A stretch of DNA of 64,000 bases from Candidatus Eiseniibacteriota bacterium (GCA_029262235.1 JAJCZU010000002.1:372001-436000); one strand, 5' to 3'; numbered from the stretch's first letter, positions 33,101 to 46,325 are shown. The notes: generated by a model not told the origin, from the letters alone. Translations and numbers: made by a program.

Positions 33101-33421
33101 ATGGGTAAGTATCTCTTGCAGGGTAACTATGCGGGCGACGGGATCAAGGGCCTGCTCAAGGAGGGGGGCACGCGCCGCCGCGCGGCGGTCGAGAAGCTGC
33201 TGCACTCCGTTGACGGAAAAGTCGAAAGCATGTATTACGCGTTCGGGGATTCGGACTTCTGCGTCATCGTCGACGTGCCGAACCACGTCAGCGCGATGGC
33301 CGCGATCATGGTCGCCAACGCAAGCGGGGCTGTCAAGGTCAGGACTACGGTGCTCCTGACCACCGAGGAGATGGACGAAGCCGTCAGGATGACGACCGAC
33401 TACACACCCCCGGGGAAGTAG
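33101..33421 (+). CDS. GYD-domain protein
   Basis: 106 residues: Y-L-L-Q-G-N-Y, G-I-K-G-L-L-K-E-G-G, R-R-A-A-V-E-K-L-L, G-K-V-E-S-M-Y-Y-A-F-G-D-S-D-F-C-V-I-V-D-V-P. This is the GYD family, small ferredoxin-like proteins of unknown function. GGGGGGAG lies 4-5 bases before ATG 33101. Last gene of the left belt; the minus-strand operon ends 160 bases on. Confidence 0.88.
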   Translation: MGKYLLQGNYAGDGIKGLLKEGGTRRRAAVEKLLHSVDGKVESMYYAFGDSDFCVIVDVPNHVSAMAAIMVANASGAVKVRTTVLLTTEEMDEAVRMTTDYTPPGK

Positions 33422-33480
33422 CAACTCCGCGCCCTGACGCAAAAAACGAAAAGGGCCGGTTCTCCGCGCCCCCGACGAGA

Positions 33481-33575
33481 ACAAAAAAAGAGGCCGGGTT
33501 CCCGGAGCCCTGAGCCCCATTGGCCGGTAGCCAGGGCGAAGGGCGGAGGGAATTCCCGGCCTCTTGCTATTTTTC
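33481..33575. terminator. Bidirectional terminator with long loop
   Basis: AAGAGGCCGGG (33488-33498) is exactly complementary to CCCGGCCTCTT (33555-33565). On the minus strand the stem is followed by seven consecutive T (33482-33488 on the + strand), a good intrinsic terminator for the fusA operon. On the plus strand it is followed by GCTATTTTT, serving the GYD gene. The loop of 56 bases is unusually long and contains further GC-rich pairing. Confidence 0.75.
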
Positions 33576-33581
33576 GGTCGC

Positions 33582-34281
33582 CTACGCGGTTTGGTGCGAC
33601 TTCAGCAGCAGCGTCGTCGGATCGAGATCGACGCCCATTTCATCCACTTCTTTGCTGTCGTGATCTTTCAGGAGCCGGAGACGAATGTAGTCGTCGGTCG
33701 GATCGAGGTAGATCTTGACGGTGAGGAACGGATCGAACTGTTCCACCGGGTCGGGGTAGCCGAGTTCGTTCGTCTTCGTGTCGAGGTGGGAGAGCGCCGA
33801 GAGCCAGACTTCGCAGTCCATCTCTTCCGCCAGCTGTTTCACCGCGCGCATTTCTTCTTCGCCGCTCGAAGCGAACGGGAAGTTGTCGACGAGCACGGCA
33901 TCGACCTTGAAGTCGGCGTGATCGCGCAGAAAGCGCGCGACACCGACCATGCGGTCGACCGAAAAACTCACGTCTTTGTACGAGTGAATGTGACGGTTCT
34001 GTTCGACCATGAGCCGCACTTCGTCAGGGTGTTCGAGATGAGTCGACTTGGCGAGCTCCACGAACATCTTGTCGTAAAAGTTGCGAACGGCTTCGACCGT
34101 ATTGTTGACGGTCATGTGCAGAACCTTGCGCTTCCGCATGGCGTCGTCGAGCGCGACATCCACCAGAAACGCGGTCTTGCCGACGCCCGCTCGCGAGATC
34201 ACGACACCGACGTTTCCGCGGCCGAGGCCACCATGCGTCGACTTCTCAAAAATACGGAGCGGGCTCCGCTCATTGACTTCC

Positions 34282-34292
<11 letters not shown>
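33582..34292 (-). CDS. RecA/KaiC-like P-loop ATPase of unknown function
   Basis: 236 residues. Walker A is A-G-V-G-K-T (39-44, after V-V-I-S-R), and [11 protein letters not shown] is a plausible Walker B. The N-terminal [14 protein letters not shown] layout resembles KaiC/RadA/DnaB-like single-domain ATPases, with no helicase or protease partner domain. Similar proteins occur as hypothetical 'cytoplasmic' ATPases in deltaproteobacterial genomes. It starts with GTG 34292, overlapping fusA by 11 bases with GGAGGG 5 bases upstream, so it is co-translated with EF-G. Confidence 0.65.
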
Positions 34293-36381
<2,089 letters not shown>

Positions 36382-36414
36382 CTTCATTCCCACGAGCCGT
36401 TTTCGCCATGCAAA

Positions 36415-36499
36415 AGCCCCTGACTTTAGCCAGGAGCGAGGCTACTTCACGGATTCGAGTGAAGGAGTTCGTGTTACCTCCCCCCGTGCAAGGGAGGAG
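36415..36499 (-). promoter_or_regulatory. Hairpin-rich leader of fusA
   Basis: Between the promoter and the start lie three hairpins, read on the minus strand: CCTCCC with GGGAGG (36478-36499), CTTCAC with GTGAAG (36444-36463), and CTCCTGGC with GTCAGGGG (36415-36438). The last is followed by CTTTTG and ends about 30 bases before the start, so it could terminate transcription early or expose or hide the binding site. No ligand class is recognised. Confidence 0.45.
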
Positions 36500-36530
36500 C
36501 GCGGCTGATCTATTTGGAAACTAGTCCTAT

Positions 36531-36559
36531 ATTATAGAGGGCGGAAATGGCCCTTGCAA
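36531..36559 (-). promoter_or_regulatory. Sigma-70-type promoter of the fusA operon
   Basis: On the minus strand TTGCAA (36554-36559) and a perfect TATAAT (36531-36536) are separated by exactly 17 bases. Transcription would begin near 36524, giving a leader of about 140 bases before fusA. Confidence 0.78.
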
Positions 36560-36695
36560 CTTATTTTCTGAGCAGGCCCCTGCCGCAGCCCCGGGGAAAG
36601 GGAGGGCGGATGGCCTGGAGCACGACCTTGGGGTTTCCCTTTCTCAGCCCTTACGGTATCATCCTGAACGCAAACCGCAAGGAAAGGAACGCATT

Positions 36696-37943
36696 TTGTC
36701 AGAAGCTGTGAATGATCTGATCCGCCGGGTCGCCGCTGACGCGGCCGCAGAAGTCGATTCCACACCGGAGCCGAAGCTGACCGTCGACGACGTCAAATGG
36801 CCGATCGACGTCAAGATCGGGCGCGGGCTGGAAGGCGCGATTGCGGCGACGAGCAAGATCGGGTATGTGAACGGGCAGAAGGGATGGCTCGTATATGCGG
36901 GCTACAACTGCTTCGACCTGGCCCAGCATTCCACCTATGAGGAAACCGCGTTCCTGCTTCTCTACGGCAAGCTGCCGACTTCGAAAGAGCTCAGCGATTT
37001 TTCGGCCAAACTGGCCTCTCACCGGTCGATCCCCGATAGCGTGATCGATCTGATGCGGCATCTGCCGATTCGCGAGGCGCACCCGATGGGGATCCTGCGG
37101 ACCGCGGTTTCCGCCGCCGGCAATTTCGCGCTGGACGCCGACAATACTTCCGTCGACGCCGAGCGCGAGGTTTCGATCCGTCTGATCGCCGAGTTCCCGA
37201 CCATCGTGGCCGCCATCGGCCGCATGCGTCAGGGCAAGGATCCGGTTCCGCCCGACTCGAACCTGGGCCACGCCGCGAATTTCCTCTATATGCTGAATGG
37301 TGAGGAGCCTGACGTTGACGCCGCCCGCGTCATGGACGTCGCGCTGATTCTCCATGCGGATCACGGCATGAACGCTTCGACGTTCACGACGATGGTCGTG
37401 AACGCGAGCCTCTCCGACATGTACAGCTCCGTGGTGGCCGGCATCGGCAGCCTCAAGGGGAGCCTGCACGGCGGGGCCAACGAGCGGGTCCTCTATCAGC
37501 TCGAGGAGATCGGAAAGCCCGAGAACGCGCTGGCCTGGTTCAAGGAAGCGCAGAAGAACAAGACCAAGGTCATGGGGATGGGGCACCGGGTTTACAAGGC
37601 ATACGATCCGCGTGGCCGGATCTTCGGGCCGCTTGCCGGCCTCGTGAGCGATCGAAATCCTGAAGTGGCCCGTCTCTATGAAGTGGCGAAGGAAGTGGAT
37701 CGCGTCGTCTCGGCTGAGCTCAAGGACAAGAAGATCTACCCGAACGTCGACTTCTACTCCGGGCTGGTATACAAAGCGCTCGGTATCGAGACGCCGCTCT
37801 TTACGCCGATTTTCGCCGTGTCGCGTGTTGCGGGCTGGACGGCTCGCGCTCTCGAACATCTTGCGGACAATCGCCTGTTCCGTCCGCGCGCGATCTACAC
37901 CGGCGAGACCGAGCTCGACTACAAGCCCATCAGCGAACGGTAA
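36696..37943 (+). CDS. gltA: Citrate synthase
   Basis: 415 residues, type II-like citrate synthase condensing acetyl-CoA and oxaloacetate at the entry to the TCA cycle. The catalytic residues are seen: His258 in G-S-L-H-G-G-A-N-E, His297 in M-G-M-G-H-R-V-Y-K and Asp352 in N-V-D-F-Y-S-G. TTG 36696 is chosen, with AAGGA 7 bases upstream; GTG 36708 is the alternative. The N-terminal 25 residues are extra compared with short forms. It is divergent from fusA, and its TAA directly abuts a tandem repeat. Confidence 0.93.
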   Translation: MSEAVNDLIRRVAADAAAEVDSTPEPKLTVDDVKWPIDVKIGRGLEGAIAATSKIGYVNGQKGWLVYAGYNCFDLAQHSTYEETAFLLLYGKLPTSKELSDFSAKLASHRSIPDSVIDLMRHLPIREAHPMGILRTAVSAAGNFALDADNTSVDAEREVSIRLIAEFPTIVAAIGRMRQGKDPVPPDSNLGHAANFLYMLNGEEPDVDAARVMDVALILHADHGMNASTFTTMVVNASLSDMYSSVVAGIGSLKGSLHGGANERVLYQLEEIGKPENALAWFKEAQKNKTKVMGMGHRVYKAYDPRGRIFGPLAGLVSDRNPEVARLYEVAKEVDRVVSAELKDKKIYPNVDFYSGLVYKALGIETPLFTPIFAVSRVAGWTARALEHLADNRLFRPRAIYTGETELDYKPISER

Positions 37944-38011
37944 GGCCGAAGCCCTCATCGGGCCGAAGCCCTCAGCGGGCCGAAGCTCTCAGCGGGCCGA
38001 AGCCCTCAGCG
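37944..38011. repeat. 17-bp tandem repeat, four copies, between gltA and ggt
   Basis: The unit GGCCGAAGCCCTCAGCG recurs at 37944, 37961, 37978 and 37995 with one substitution in copies 1 and 3, and a broken fifth copy follows. Each junction gives GGGC-CGAA-GCCC, a four-pair hairpin with a stable loop. The array begins immediately after the gltA stop, and its last copy contains the stop codon of the convergent ggt gene. Confidence 0.9.
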
Positions 38012-39766
38012 GGCCGTGATCCCTGCGGGTTTGCCACCTTTCCGCGGATCGGATGCTGCCTGATAACCCCCGTCTTTCTCCCGGATCAGCTGCACCACGC
38101 CTACATGCGCGATCTTCTTCGGCGAATGCCCTCGGCTGAACAGGTCCGTGAAGATCGCTCTCTCCCGCAATCCATCTTCGAGTTTCAGCTCGTTCGGCTT
38201 CCACTGGTGATGAAAGCGGGGAGCCGCGACCGCCTCGTCCGCGTCCATGTCGAACAGGAGCACGTTCAGAACGGCCTGCGTCGTCCCTGAGATAATGCGC
38301 GGGCCGCCCGAAGCGCCGGCGATGATCCGCACCTTGCCGTCGCGCAGCACGATGGTCGGCGACATGCTCGAGAGGGGGCGCTTGCCCGGCTCCGGCATGT
38401 TGCGAATCGACTGTTCGAGGCCGAACGCGTTCGCGGTGCCGCGCACGGTCAGGAAGTCGTCCATCTCGTTGTTCAGAAAAAAGTCGTATTCGGGAACGGC
38501 GATGTGCGACCCGAAGTAGAGGTTGATCGTTTCCGTGCAGGCGACGGCATTTCCCTGCGCGTCGATGACCGAAATGTGGCTCGTTCCGCTGTCTTCGGGC
38601 GGGGCGGGGGCGGTTCCGTACGTGTCGATCTTCTTCGTGCTCTTCATGCTGATCGCGCCTGCACGCGCGTCGAGGTAGGGACTCGAAAGAAGATTGTCGA
38701 CGGGCACTTCGACGAAGCGCGCGTCACCGAGCCATGCGGCGCGATCGGCGAACGCGTGCTTCATCGCTTCGGTTACGAGATGAATGTAGTCCGGCGTACC
38801 GGGCTTGCACGCGTCGAGTTCTTCCGAATGGCGATCCAGTATGCCGAGAATCTGCTGCATCGCGATGCCGCCGCTCGATGGAGGGGGCATCGTCAGCAGG
38901 CGGTTTCCGCGGAACGAACCGGCAAGCGGTTTCTCCTGGAACACTTCGTAGTCGGCGAGATCTTCGAGCGTGATGACGCCTCCGCTTTTCGCCACCGCGT
39001 TTCGAACGGCGTCCGCAACCGGCCCCTGATAGAATCCGGCTCGCCCGTTCGTCACGATCAACTCGAGCGCATCGGCCTGCTTCGCGGGCGTGATTCTGTC
39101 GCCTTCCCGGATCGATCCTTCGCGGATGAATTTTTTCCAGAGATGGTAATGCGTCTCTTTTCGTTTCGTGTCTTCGGCGAACCAGGCGCTGACGTCTGCC
39201 GCCACCTGCGCGTAGTGGGCGTCGGCGGGAAAGCCTTCGCGCGCGAGGCGAATGGCCGGAGCAAGCACCGTGGCGCGGTCGAGTGTGCCGTACGTCTCGA
39301 GCGCCGTGAGCAGTCCGGCGACGGATCCAGGCACGCCGACGGCGAGGCCCGAATAGCGGCTCGCGAGGCTGTCGGCGTTCGCCTCCTCGAATGTGGTGGG
39401 GCCCACCGCGGCGGGCGTCGACTCCCTGTAGTCGAGAGCAACTTCGCGGGGTGCGCCGCCACCGCTGCCTGCCATGTGGACGATCATGAAGCCGCCGCCC
39501 CCGATTCCGCAGGAATACGGCCGGACGACCGACAGCGTAAAGCTCGCCGCAACGGCGGCGTCAACGGCGTTCCCCCCGGCTTCCAGGATCTCGCGTCCTG
39601 CCTCGGACGCAAGCGGGTGATCCGCGGCCACGACCCCTCCGTCGTAAATCGGGGCCGCCGCAAAGGCTGCGGGAACGGAAAGCACGAGCGCGACGAAAAG
39701 CAGCAGTGCAACTGAATGTCTGCGGGAGTCCGGAGGCGAGGGGGCATTCGTAAGCGGAATCAACAC
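38006..39766 (-). CDS. ggt: Gamma-glutamyltransferase
   Basis: 586 residues. A signal sequence (about 15-36) targets it to the periplasm. The proenzyme is cut before Thr395 in D-S-G-T-S-H-I-S-V-I-D, the nucleophile of the small subunit. G-G-N-A-V-D-A-A-V-A (near 65-74), R-E-S-T-P (near 113-117) and S-S-M-S-P-T-I-V (near 484) are typical substrate-site elements. It transfers or hydrolyses gamma-glutamyl groups such as those of glutathione. The last codons and stop lie in the 17-bp repeat shared with the gltA end. Confidence 0.92.
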   Translation of the reverse strand: MLIPLTNAPSPPDSRRHSVALLLFVALVLSVPAAFAAAPIYDGGVVAADHPLASEAGREILEAGGNAVDAAVAASFTLSVVRPYSCGIGGGGFMIVHMAGSGGGAPREVALDYRESTPAAVGPTTFEEANADSLASRYSGLAVGVPGSVAGLLTALETYGTLDRATVLAPAIRLAREGFPADAHYAQVAADVSAWFAEDTKRKETHYHLWKKFIREGSIREGDRITPAKQADALELIVTNGRAGFYQGPVADAVRNAVAKSGGVITLEDLADYEVFQEKPLAGSFRGNRLLTMPPPSSGGIAMQQILGILDRHSEELDACKPGTPDYIHLVTEAMKHAFADRAAWLGDARFVEVPVDNLLSSPYLDARAGAISMKSTKKIDTYGTAPAPPEDSGTSHISVIDAQGNAVACTETINLYFGSHIAVPEYDFFLNNEMDDFLTVRGTANAFGLEQSIRNMPEPGKRPLSSMSPTIVLRDGKVRIIAGASGGPRIISGTTQAVLNVLLFDMDADEAVAAPRFHHQWKPNELKLEDGLRERAIFTDLFSRGHSPKKIAHVGVVQLIREKDGGYQAASDPRKGGKPAGITAR

Positions 39767-39794
39767 GCGGGATCCTCCGTTGCTGGGGTGTAAC

Positions 39795-40334
39795 TCAACC
39801 CGACACGGTCATGCCGAGCATGACGGGAATCGCGGCGATCAATCCGAATACGGCGATGTAGAGGAGTGCGCCGAGCAGGCAGACCCCGATGGCGCGGCCG
39901 GTGCTCTTGTAGTCGAGCGCCTGGCGAACCGCGACAACCATGGCGGCCAGTGTCCAGAAGAAGACCGCGAGATTCACGATCGCCCCGAGTCCGGGAATGA
40001 TGCCGAATACACGAAGCACACCCGGCGACGTCGAGAATCCGATCGTTCTCAGAAGCTGGCCGAGATCGGCGTCCGTGCTTTCTTCCGGCAGTATTTTCGT
40101 TCCGATGAAATACGTCGTGAACGCCCAGAGAAACCAGCCGAGCAGTGCGCCGAACGCGCCCATCAGCAGACCGAAAAAGCCCATGTGGAGCGAGGTGCCG
40201 ATGCCGGCCGCAGCGCTCGAAAGCAGGACAACGATCATCGCCTGCGGCAGCGCATCCTGGTCCGCTTCGACTTCCTCGTAGAGTGCGGGCTCGAGGCGTG
40301 CGGCTCTGATCATCCTGTCGGCGAGTGATGCCAT
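39795..40334 (-). CDS. Yip1-domain membrane protein
   Basis: 179 residues with five membrane segments. The first part E-P-A-L-Y-E-E-V-E-A-D is typical of the bacterial Yip1 family, with G-x-x-x-W-F-L-W-A near 64-72 and I-I-P-G-L-G-A-I-V near 118-126. Function unknown. ATG 40334 is chosen, with AAAGGAG about 8 bases upstream. It lies 28 bases upstream of ggt on the same strand and may share a message. Confidence 0.75.
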   Translation of the reverse strand: MASLADRMIRAARLEPALYEEVEADQDALPQAMIVVLLSSAAAGIGTSLHMGFFGLLMGAFGALLGWFLWAFTTYFIGTKILPEESTDADLGQLLRTIGFSTSPGVLRVFGIIPGLGAIVNLAVFFWTLAAMVVAVRQALDYKSTGRAIGVCLLGALLYIAVFGLIAAIPVMLGMTVSG

Positions 40335-40440
40335 GGGGTCTCCTTTCGTAGAGGACCCAAGACTATCGAAAGCGCCGCGCGCGGTCAATCGAAGCCCGGT
40401 GCGCGTTTCCCGTACGGGAAGGCTGCTCGCGCGAAAATGA

Positions 40441-40469
40441 TTGGACCTCGGATCCCGGACAGGTATCAT
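40441..40469 (+). promoter_or_regulatory. Promoter candidate for the Lon-type protease gene
   Basis: TTGGAC (40441-40446) and TATCAT (40464-40469) are separated by 17 bases. The -10 box is five of six to consensus, the -35 only three of six. The leader would be about 36 bases. Confidence 0.5.
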
Positions 40470-40511
40470 CGCCGTATCCCACCCGCAAATCAGCCGAAAC
40501 AGGATGGATAC

Positions 40512-43388
40512 ATGGCGAAAAAGAAACTCAAGAAGAAGTCAGCAACCCGCGCCGCCGGCAAGAAGGCCTCTGCGCGCAAGAAAAAGACCACCACAGGCAG
40601 CAAATCCCCCTCTCGCAAAAAAGTAACGCGCAAAAAGGCCGGCGCGAAGAAGAAGGCGACGACGAAGAAGAAGACGTCGACGCGCAAGAAAGCAACGACG
40701 AAGAAGAAGACGTCGACGCGCAAGAAAGCCGCGACGAAGAAGAAGGCGTCGACGCGCAAGAAAGCAACGATGAAGAAGAAGACGTCGACGCGCAAGAAAG
40801 CCGCGACGAAGAAGAAGGCGTCTGCGAAGAAGAAAACGTCCACACGCAAAAAGGTCACGCGCGCCCGTGCCGCCGCGGGTAAGACGCGCGGCAGGACGAA
40901 TAAGAAGTCGTGGAAGCGCGCGCGCCCGCATGCTTCTCTGACGCCAGGCGACCTGAAGAAGAAGTTCGCTTCGGGCAAGTTCGACTTCGACTCCACGAAG
41001 GAGCTGACGCCCCTGAACGACATCATCGGTCAGGACCGCGCGCTGAAGGCCCTCCGTATGGGAGTGCAGCTCAACTCATCCGGCTACAATATCTACGTCA
41101 GCGGCATGGCAGGCACGGGCAAACTCTCCACGGTCAATCGCCTTCTCGATCAGATTCGCCCTGACTGTCCCGCGCTCCGCGATTTCGTTTATGTCTACAA
41201 CTTTGAAAAGTCGAACGAGCCGATTCTGATCGAATTCCCCGCAGGGCAGGGCAAGGCGTTCGCAAGCGAGATGGATCGCGTACTGCAGATGATCCGCGAG
41301 GAGCTTCCGAAGATCCTGCACGGGGAAGGAATTCTCGAGCAGAAGGAGCTTCTGGCGAAACCGTTTCTCGATCAGCAGAAGGAACTGCTCACGAACTTCG
41401 AGAAAGATCTCAAGAGCGCCGGCTTCGAGCTCACGCAGGTGCGTATCGGCAACATGGTGCGCCCCGAAATCGTGATCCCGATCGGCGAGGAGCAGTACCC
41501 GTTCGAGCAGCTCGCGATGATGGTCGAGGTCGGCCAGATGGAACTGGCCGAGGGGATCGATCTCGAAGCGCTGCGCGAAGGGTACGAAACGTTCCGCAAG
41601 CAGATGAAGAAAATCATGAAGGAGTCGCGGCGGCTCAGTGAGACGATGATGAAGCGTCTCGAGAATCTGGATCGCGAAATCGTGAACTTCCTGATCGGCG
41701 ACACGCTGGAAGAACTGATCGAAAAATACGCGACGCATGAAAAGATCGTCACGTATCTGCAGGCTTACAAGGAGAACGTGCTCGAGTACGTTCCCGAACT
41801 GAAGGCCCTGGCCGAGGAGATGGAGGGGGGCGAGCTGCCCGCGCACGCCGACCCCATCATCCCGTACCACGCGAATCTCGTACTCGACAATTCGCGTACG
41901 AAGAAGTGTCCGGTCGTTCTCGAGTCGAACCCCACATACAACAGCGTCTTCGGTTCGATCGAACGACGCATTCTGCCGAACGGGCAGGCGATCACCGACT
42001 TCACGAAGATCACCGCGGGCTCGCTGCTGCAGGCCGACGGCGGGTATCTCGTGTTGAACGCGGCGGACGCGCTCTCGGAACCCGGCTTCTGGAAGACGCT
42101 GAAGCGCATTCTGGTGCACAAACAGCTCGTAATTCAGGGAATCGAAGGGCTGATGCAGCTCTCCACAGTGAACCTGAAGCCGGAACCGATTCACGTGAAC
42201 GTGACGATCATTCTGATCGGAAGCGCCGATCTCTATTTCATGCTGAACCGTTTCGACGAGGACTTCCGCAAGATTTTCAAGGTGCGCGCCGACTTCGACA
42301 ACAACATGCCGATCGGCAAGCAGACGGTCGAACACTATGGCCGCTTTGTGGCACAGATGTCGGAGCGCGAGAAGACGCTGCCGTTCGCCGCGCCCGCCGT
42401 GGCGAAGCTGCTCGAGTTCGGCGTGCGTCTCGCCGGTCGCCAGGACAAGGTGTCCACGCGCTTCGGGGATATCGCGGATGTGGTGCGCGAGTCGAGCTTC
42501 TGGGCCGTCCATCACAAACAGAAGAACGTGGACGTCAAGGCGATCGAGCACACGCTGAAAGAACGCGATGACCGAAGCAATCTGATCGAAGAAAAAGTGC
42601 GCGAGCGTCTGCGGAACGGCGTCGTCCTGCTGGATGCCGAGGGCGGACGCGTGGGGCAGGTCAATGGACTTGCCGTCCTGACGTACGGGCAGCACCGGTT
42701 CGGGATCCCTTCGCGGATCACGGCGTCCGTTGCGCGCGGCAAAGCAGGTATCATCAATATCGAACGGGAATCCCAGCTCTCCGGCAGCAGCCACGACAAG
42801 GGGATGCTCATTCTCGCGGGCTTCCTGCGGGAACAGTTCGCGCAGGAGATCAACCTGTCGCTGACGGCCAGTATCTGCTTCGAGCAGTCGTACGGCGGCG
42901 TCGACGGTGACAGCGCGTCCTCTACGGAGCTCTACGTGCTGCTTTCCGCGATCGGTGAGATTCCGCTGCGCCAGGAGATCGCCATCACGGGTTCCGTGAA
43001 TCAGAAGGGCGACATTCAGGCGATCGGGGGCGTGAACGAAAAGGTCGAGGGGTTCTACAAGTTCTGCAAAGAGCGCGGGCTGACCGGCAAGCAGGGAGCG
43101 ATGATTCCGGCCGCCAACGTCGCGGACCTCATGTTGCACGATGAAGTCGTGCAAGCCGTTCGTCGCAAGAAGTTTCATGTGTATGCGATCGAGCGTATCG
43201 AGCAGGGGATCGAAATTCTGACCGGAGTGCGTGCCGGAACGCGCGGCCGGAACGGGCGCTTCCCGAAAGGCACGGTCTTCGGAGCGGTGGAAGATCGCCT
43301 GCGCGTGCTCGACACGGAGCCGCCGCGCGTCATAAAGAAGATCGTGAAGAAGAAAACGCGACGCAGGAAGAAAGCCGCACGCCGGTAG
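40512..43388 (+). CDS. Lon-type AAA protease (AAA_32 branch) with histone-H1-like basic tails
   Basis: 958 residues. Residues 1-145 are almost only K, T, S, A and R, with a 12-residue repeat, resembling eukaryotic H1 tails and bacterial AlgP/HC2 proteins. The ATPase begins at about 160 (I-I-G-Q-D-R-A-L-K-A-L) with Walker A G-M-A-G-T-G-K at 198-204, followed by Leu where Ser/Thr is usual. A long helical insert (about 255-420) matches this Lon branch (YcbZ-like). The protease domain has Ser801 in D-G-D-S-A-S and Lys844 in G-V-N-E-K-V-E-G, the Lon dyad at its usual 43-residue spacing. The C-terminus is basic again (K-K-I-V-K-K-K-T-R-R-R-K-K). It probably degrades proteins at DNA. ATG 40512 has GGATGG upstream and fits the family. 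Confidence 0.88.
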   Translation: MAKKKLKKKSATRAAGKKASARKKKTTTGSKSPSRKKVTRKKAGAKKKATTKKKTSTRKKATTKKKTSTRKKAATKKKASTRKKATMKKKTSTRKKAATKKKASAKKKTSTRKKVTRARAAAGKTRGRTNKKSWKRARPHASLTPGDLKKKFASGKFDFDSTKELTPLNDIIGQDRALKALRMGVQLNSSGYNIYVSGMAGTGKLSTVNRLLDQIRPDCPALRDFVYVYNFEKSNEPILIEFPAGQGKAFASEMDRVLQMIREELPKILHGEGILEQKELLAKPFLDQQKELLTNFEKDLKSAGFELTQVRIGNMVRPEIVIPIGEEQYPFEQLAMMVEVGQMELAEGIDLEALREGYETFRKQMKKIMKESRRLSETMMKRLENLDREIVNFLIGDTLEELIEKYATHEKIVTYLQAYKENVLEYVPELKALAEEMEGGELPAHADPIIPYHANLVLDNSRTKKCPVVLESNPTYNSVFGSIERRILPNGQAITDFTKITAGSLLQADGGYLVLNAADALSEPGFWKTLKRILVHKQLVIQGIEGLMQLSTVNLKPEPIHVNVTIILIGSADLYFMLNRFDEDFRKIFKVRADFDNNMPIGKQTVEHYGRFVAQMSEREKTLPFAAPAVAKLLEFGVRLAGRQDKVSTRFGDIADVVRESSFWAVHHKQKNVDVKAIEHTLKERDDRSNLIEEKVRERLRNGVVLLDAEGGRVGQVNGLAVLTYGQHRFGIPSRITASVARGKAGIINIERESQLSGSSHDKGMLILAGFLREQFAQEINLSLTASICFEQSYGGVDGDSASSTELYVLLSAIGEIPLRQEIAITGSVNQKGDIQAIGGVNEKVEGFYKFCKERGLTGKQGAMIPAANVADLMLHDEVVQAVRRKKFHVYAIERIEQGIEILTGVRAGTRGRNGRFPKGTVFGAVEDRLRVLDTEPPRVIKKIVKKKTRRRKKAARR
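40656..40820 (+). repeat. 36-bp in-frame tandem repeat inside the Lon-type gene
   Basis: Copies start at 40656, 40692, 40728 and 40764, with a partial fifth at 40800. Each encodes 12 residues, A-T-T-K-K-K-T-S-T-R-K-K with minor changes. Copies two and four, and three and five, are most alike (ACG against GCG at codons 2-3), suggesting duplication of a 72-bp pair. Copy number may vary between strains. Confidence 0.85.
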
Positions 43389-43401
43389 CCGGCCACGCAA
43401 T

Positions 43402-43450
43402 CAGAATGAAAAGCGCGCCCCCGTTGTCGAGGGCGCGCTTTTTCGTTCTG
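43402..43450. terminator. Bidirectional intrinsic terminator
   Basis: AAAAGCGCGCCC (43409-43420) pairs with GGGCGCGCTTTT (43431-43442) around a 10-base loop, followed by T on one side and preceded by A on the other. CAGAA and TTCTG extend the stem after a bulge. It serves the Lon-type gene and the convergent aceE. Confidence 0.88.
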
Positions 43451-43504
43451 TGTGCAGGATCCTGTAATGTCCATCGGCCGGAGTCGGCCGCTGTCCGTTG
43501 CCGC

Positions 43505-46270
<2,766 letters not shown>

Positions 46271-46325
46271 AAATCACCCTCTGCATAGGATTGGGAGATG
46301 GGTCACTGTCCTGTTCGATCTCCCT

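Noticed and set aside
36421-36470. tRNA-like stretch in the fusA leader (TTCACTCGAATCC)
   Set aside because: The T-arm-like piece lacks the anticodon and acceptor arms; it is part of the leader hairpins.
41076-43400. A 774-codon open frame opposite the Lon-type gene
   Set aside because: His/Arg/Leu-rich composition and absence of any family; it is the codon-usage shadow of the protease gene.
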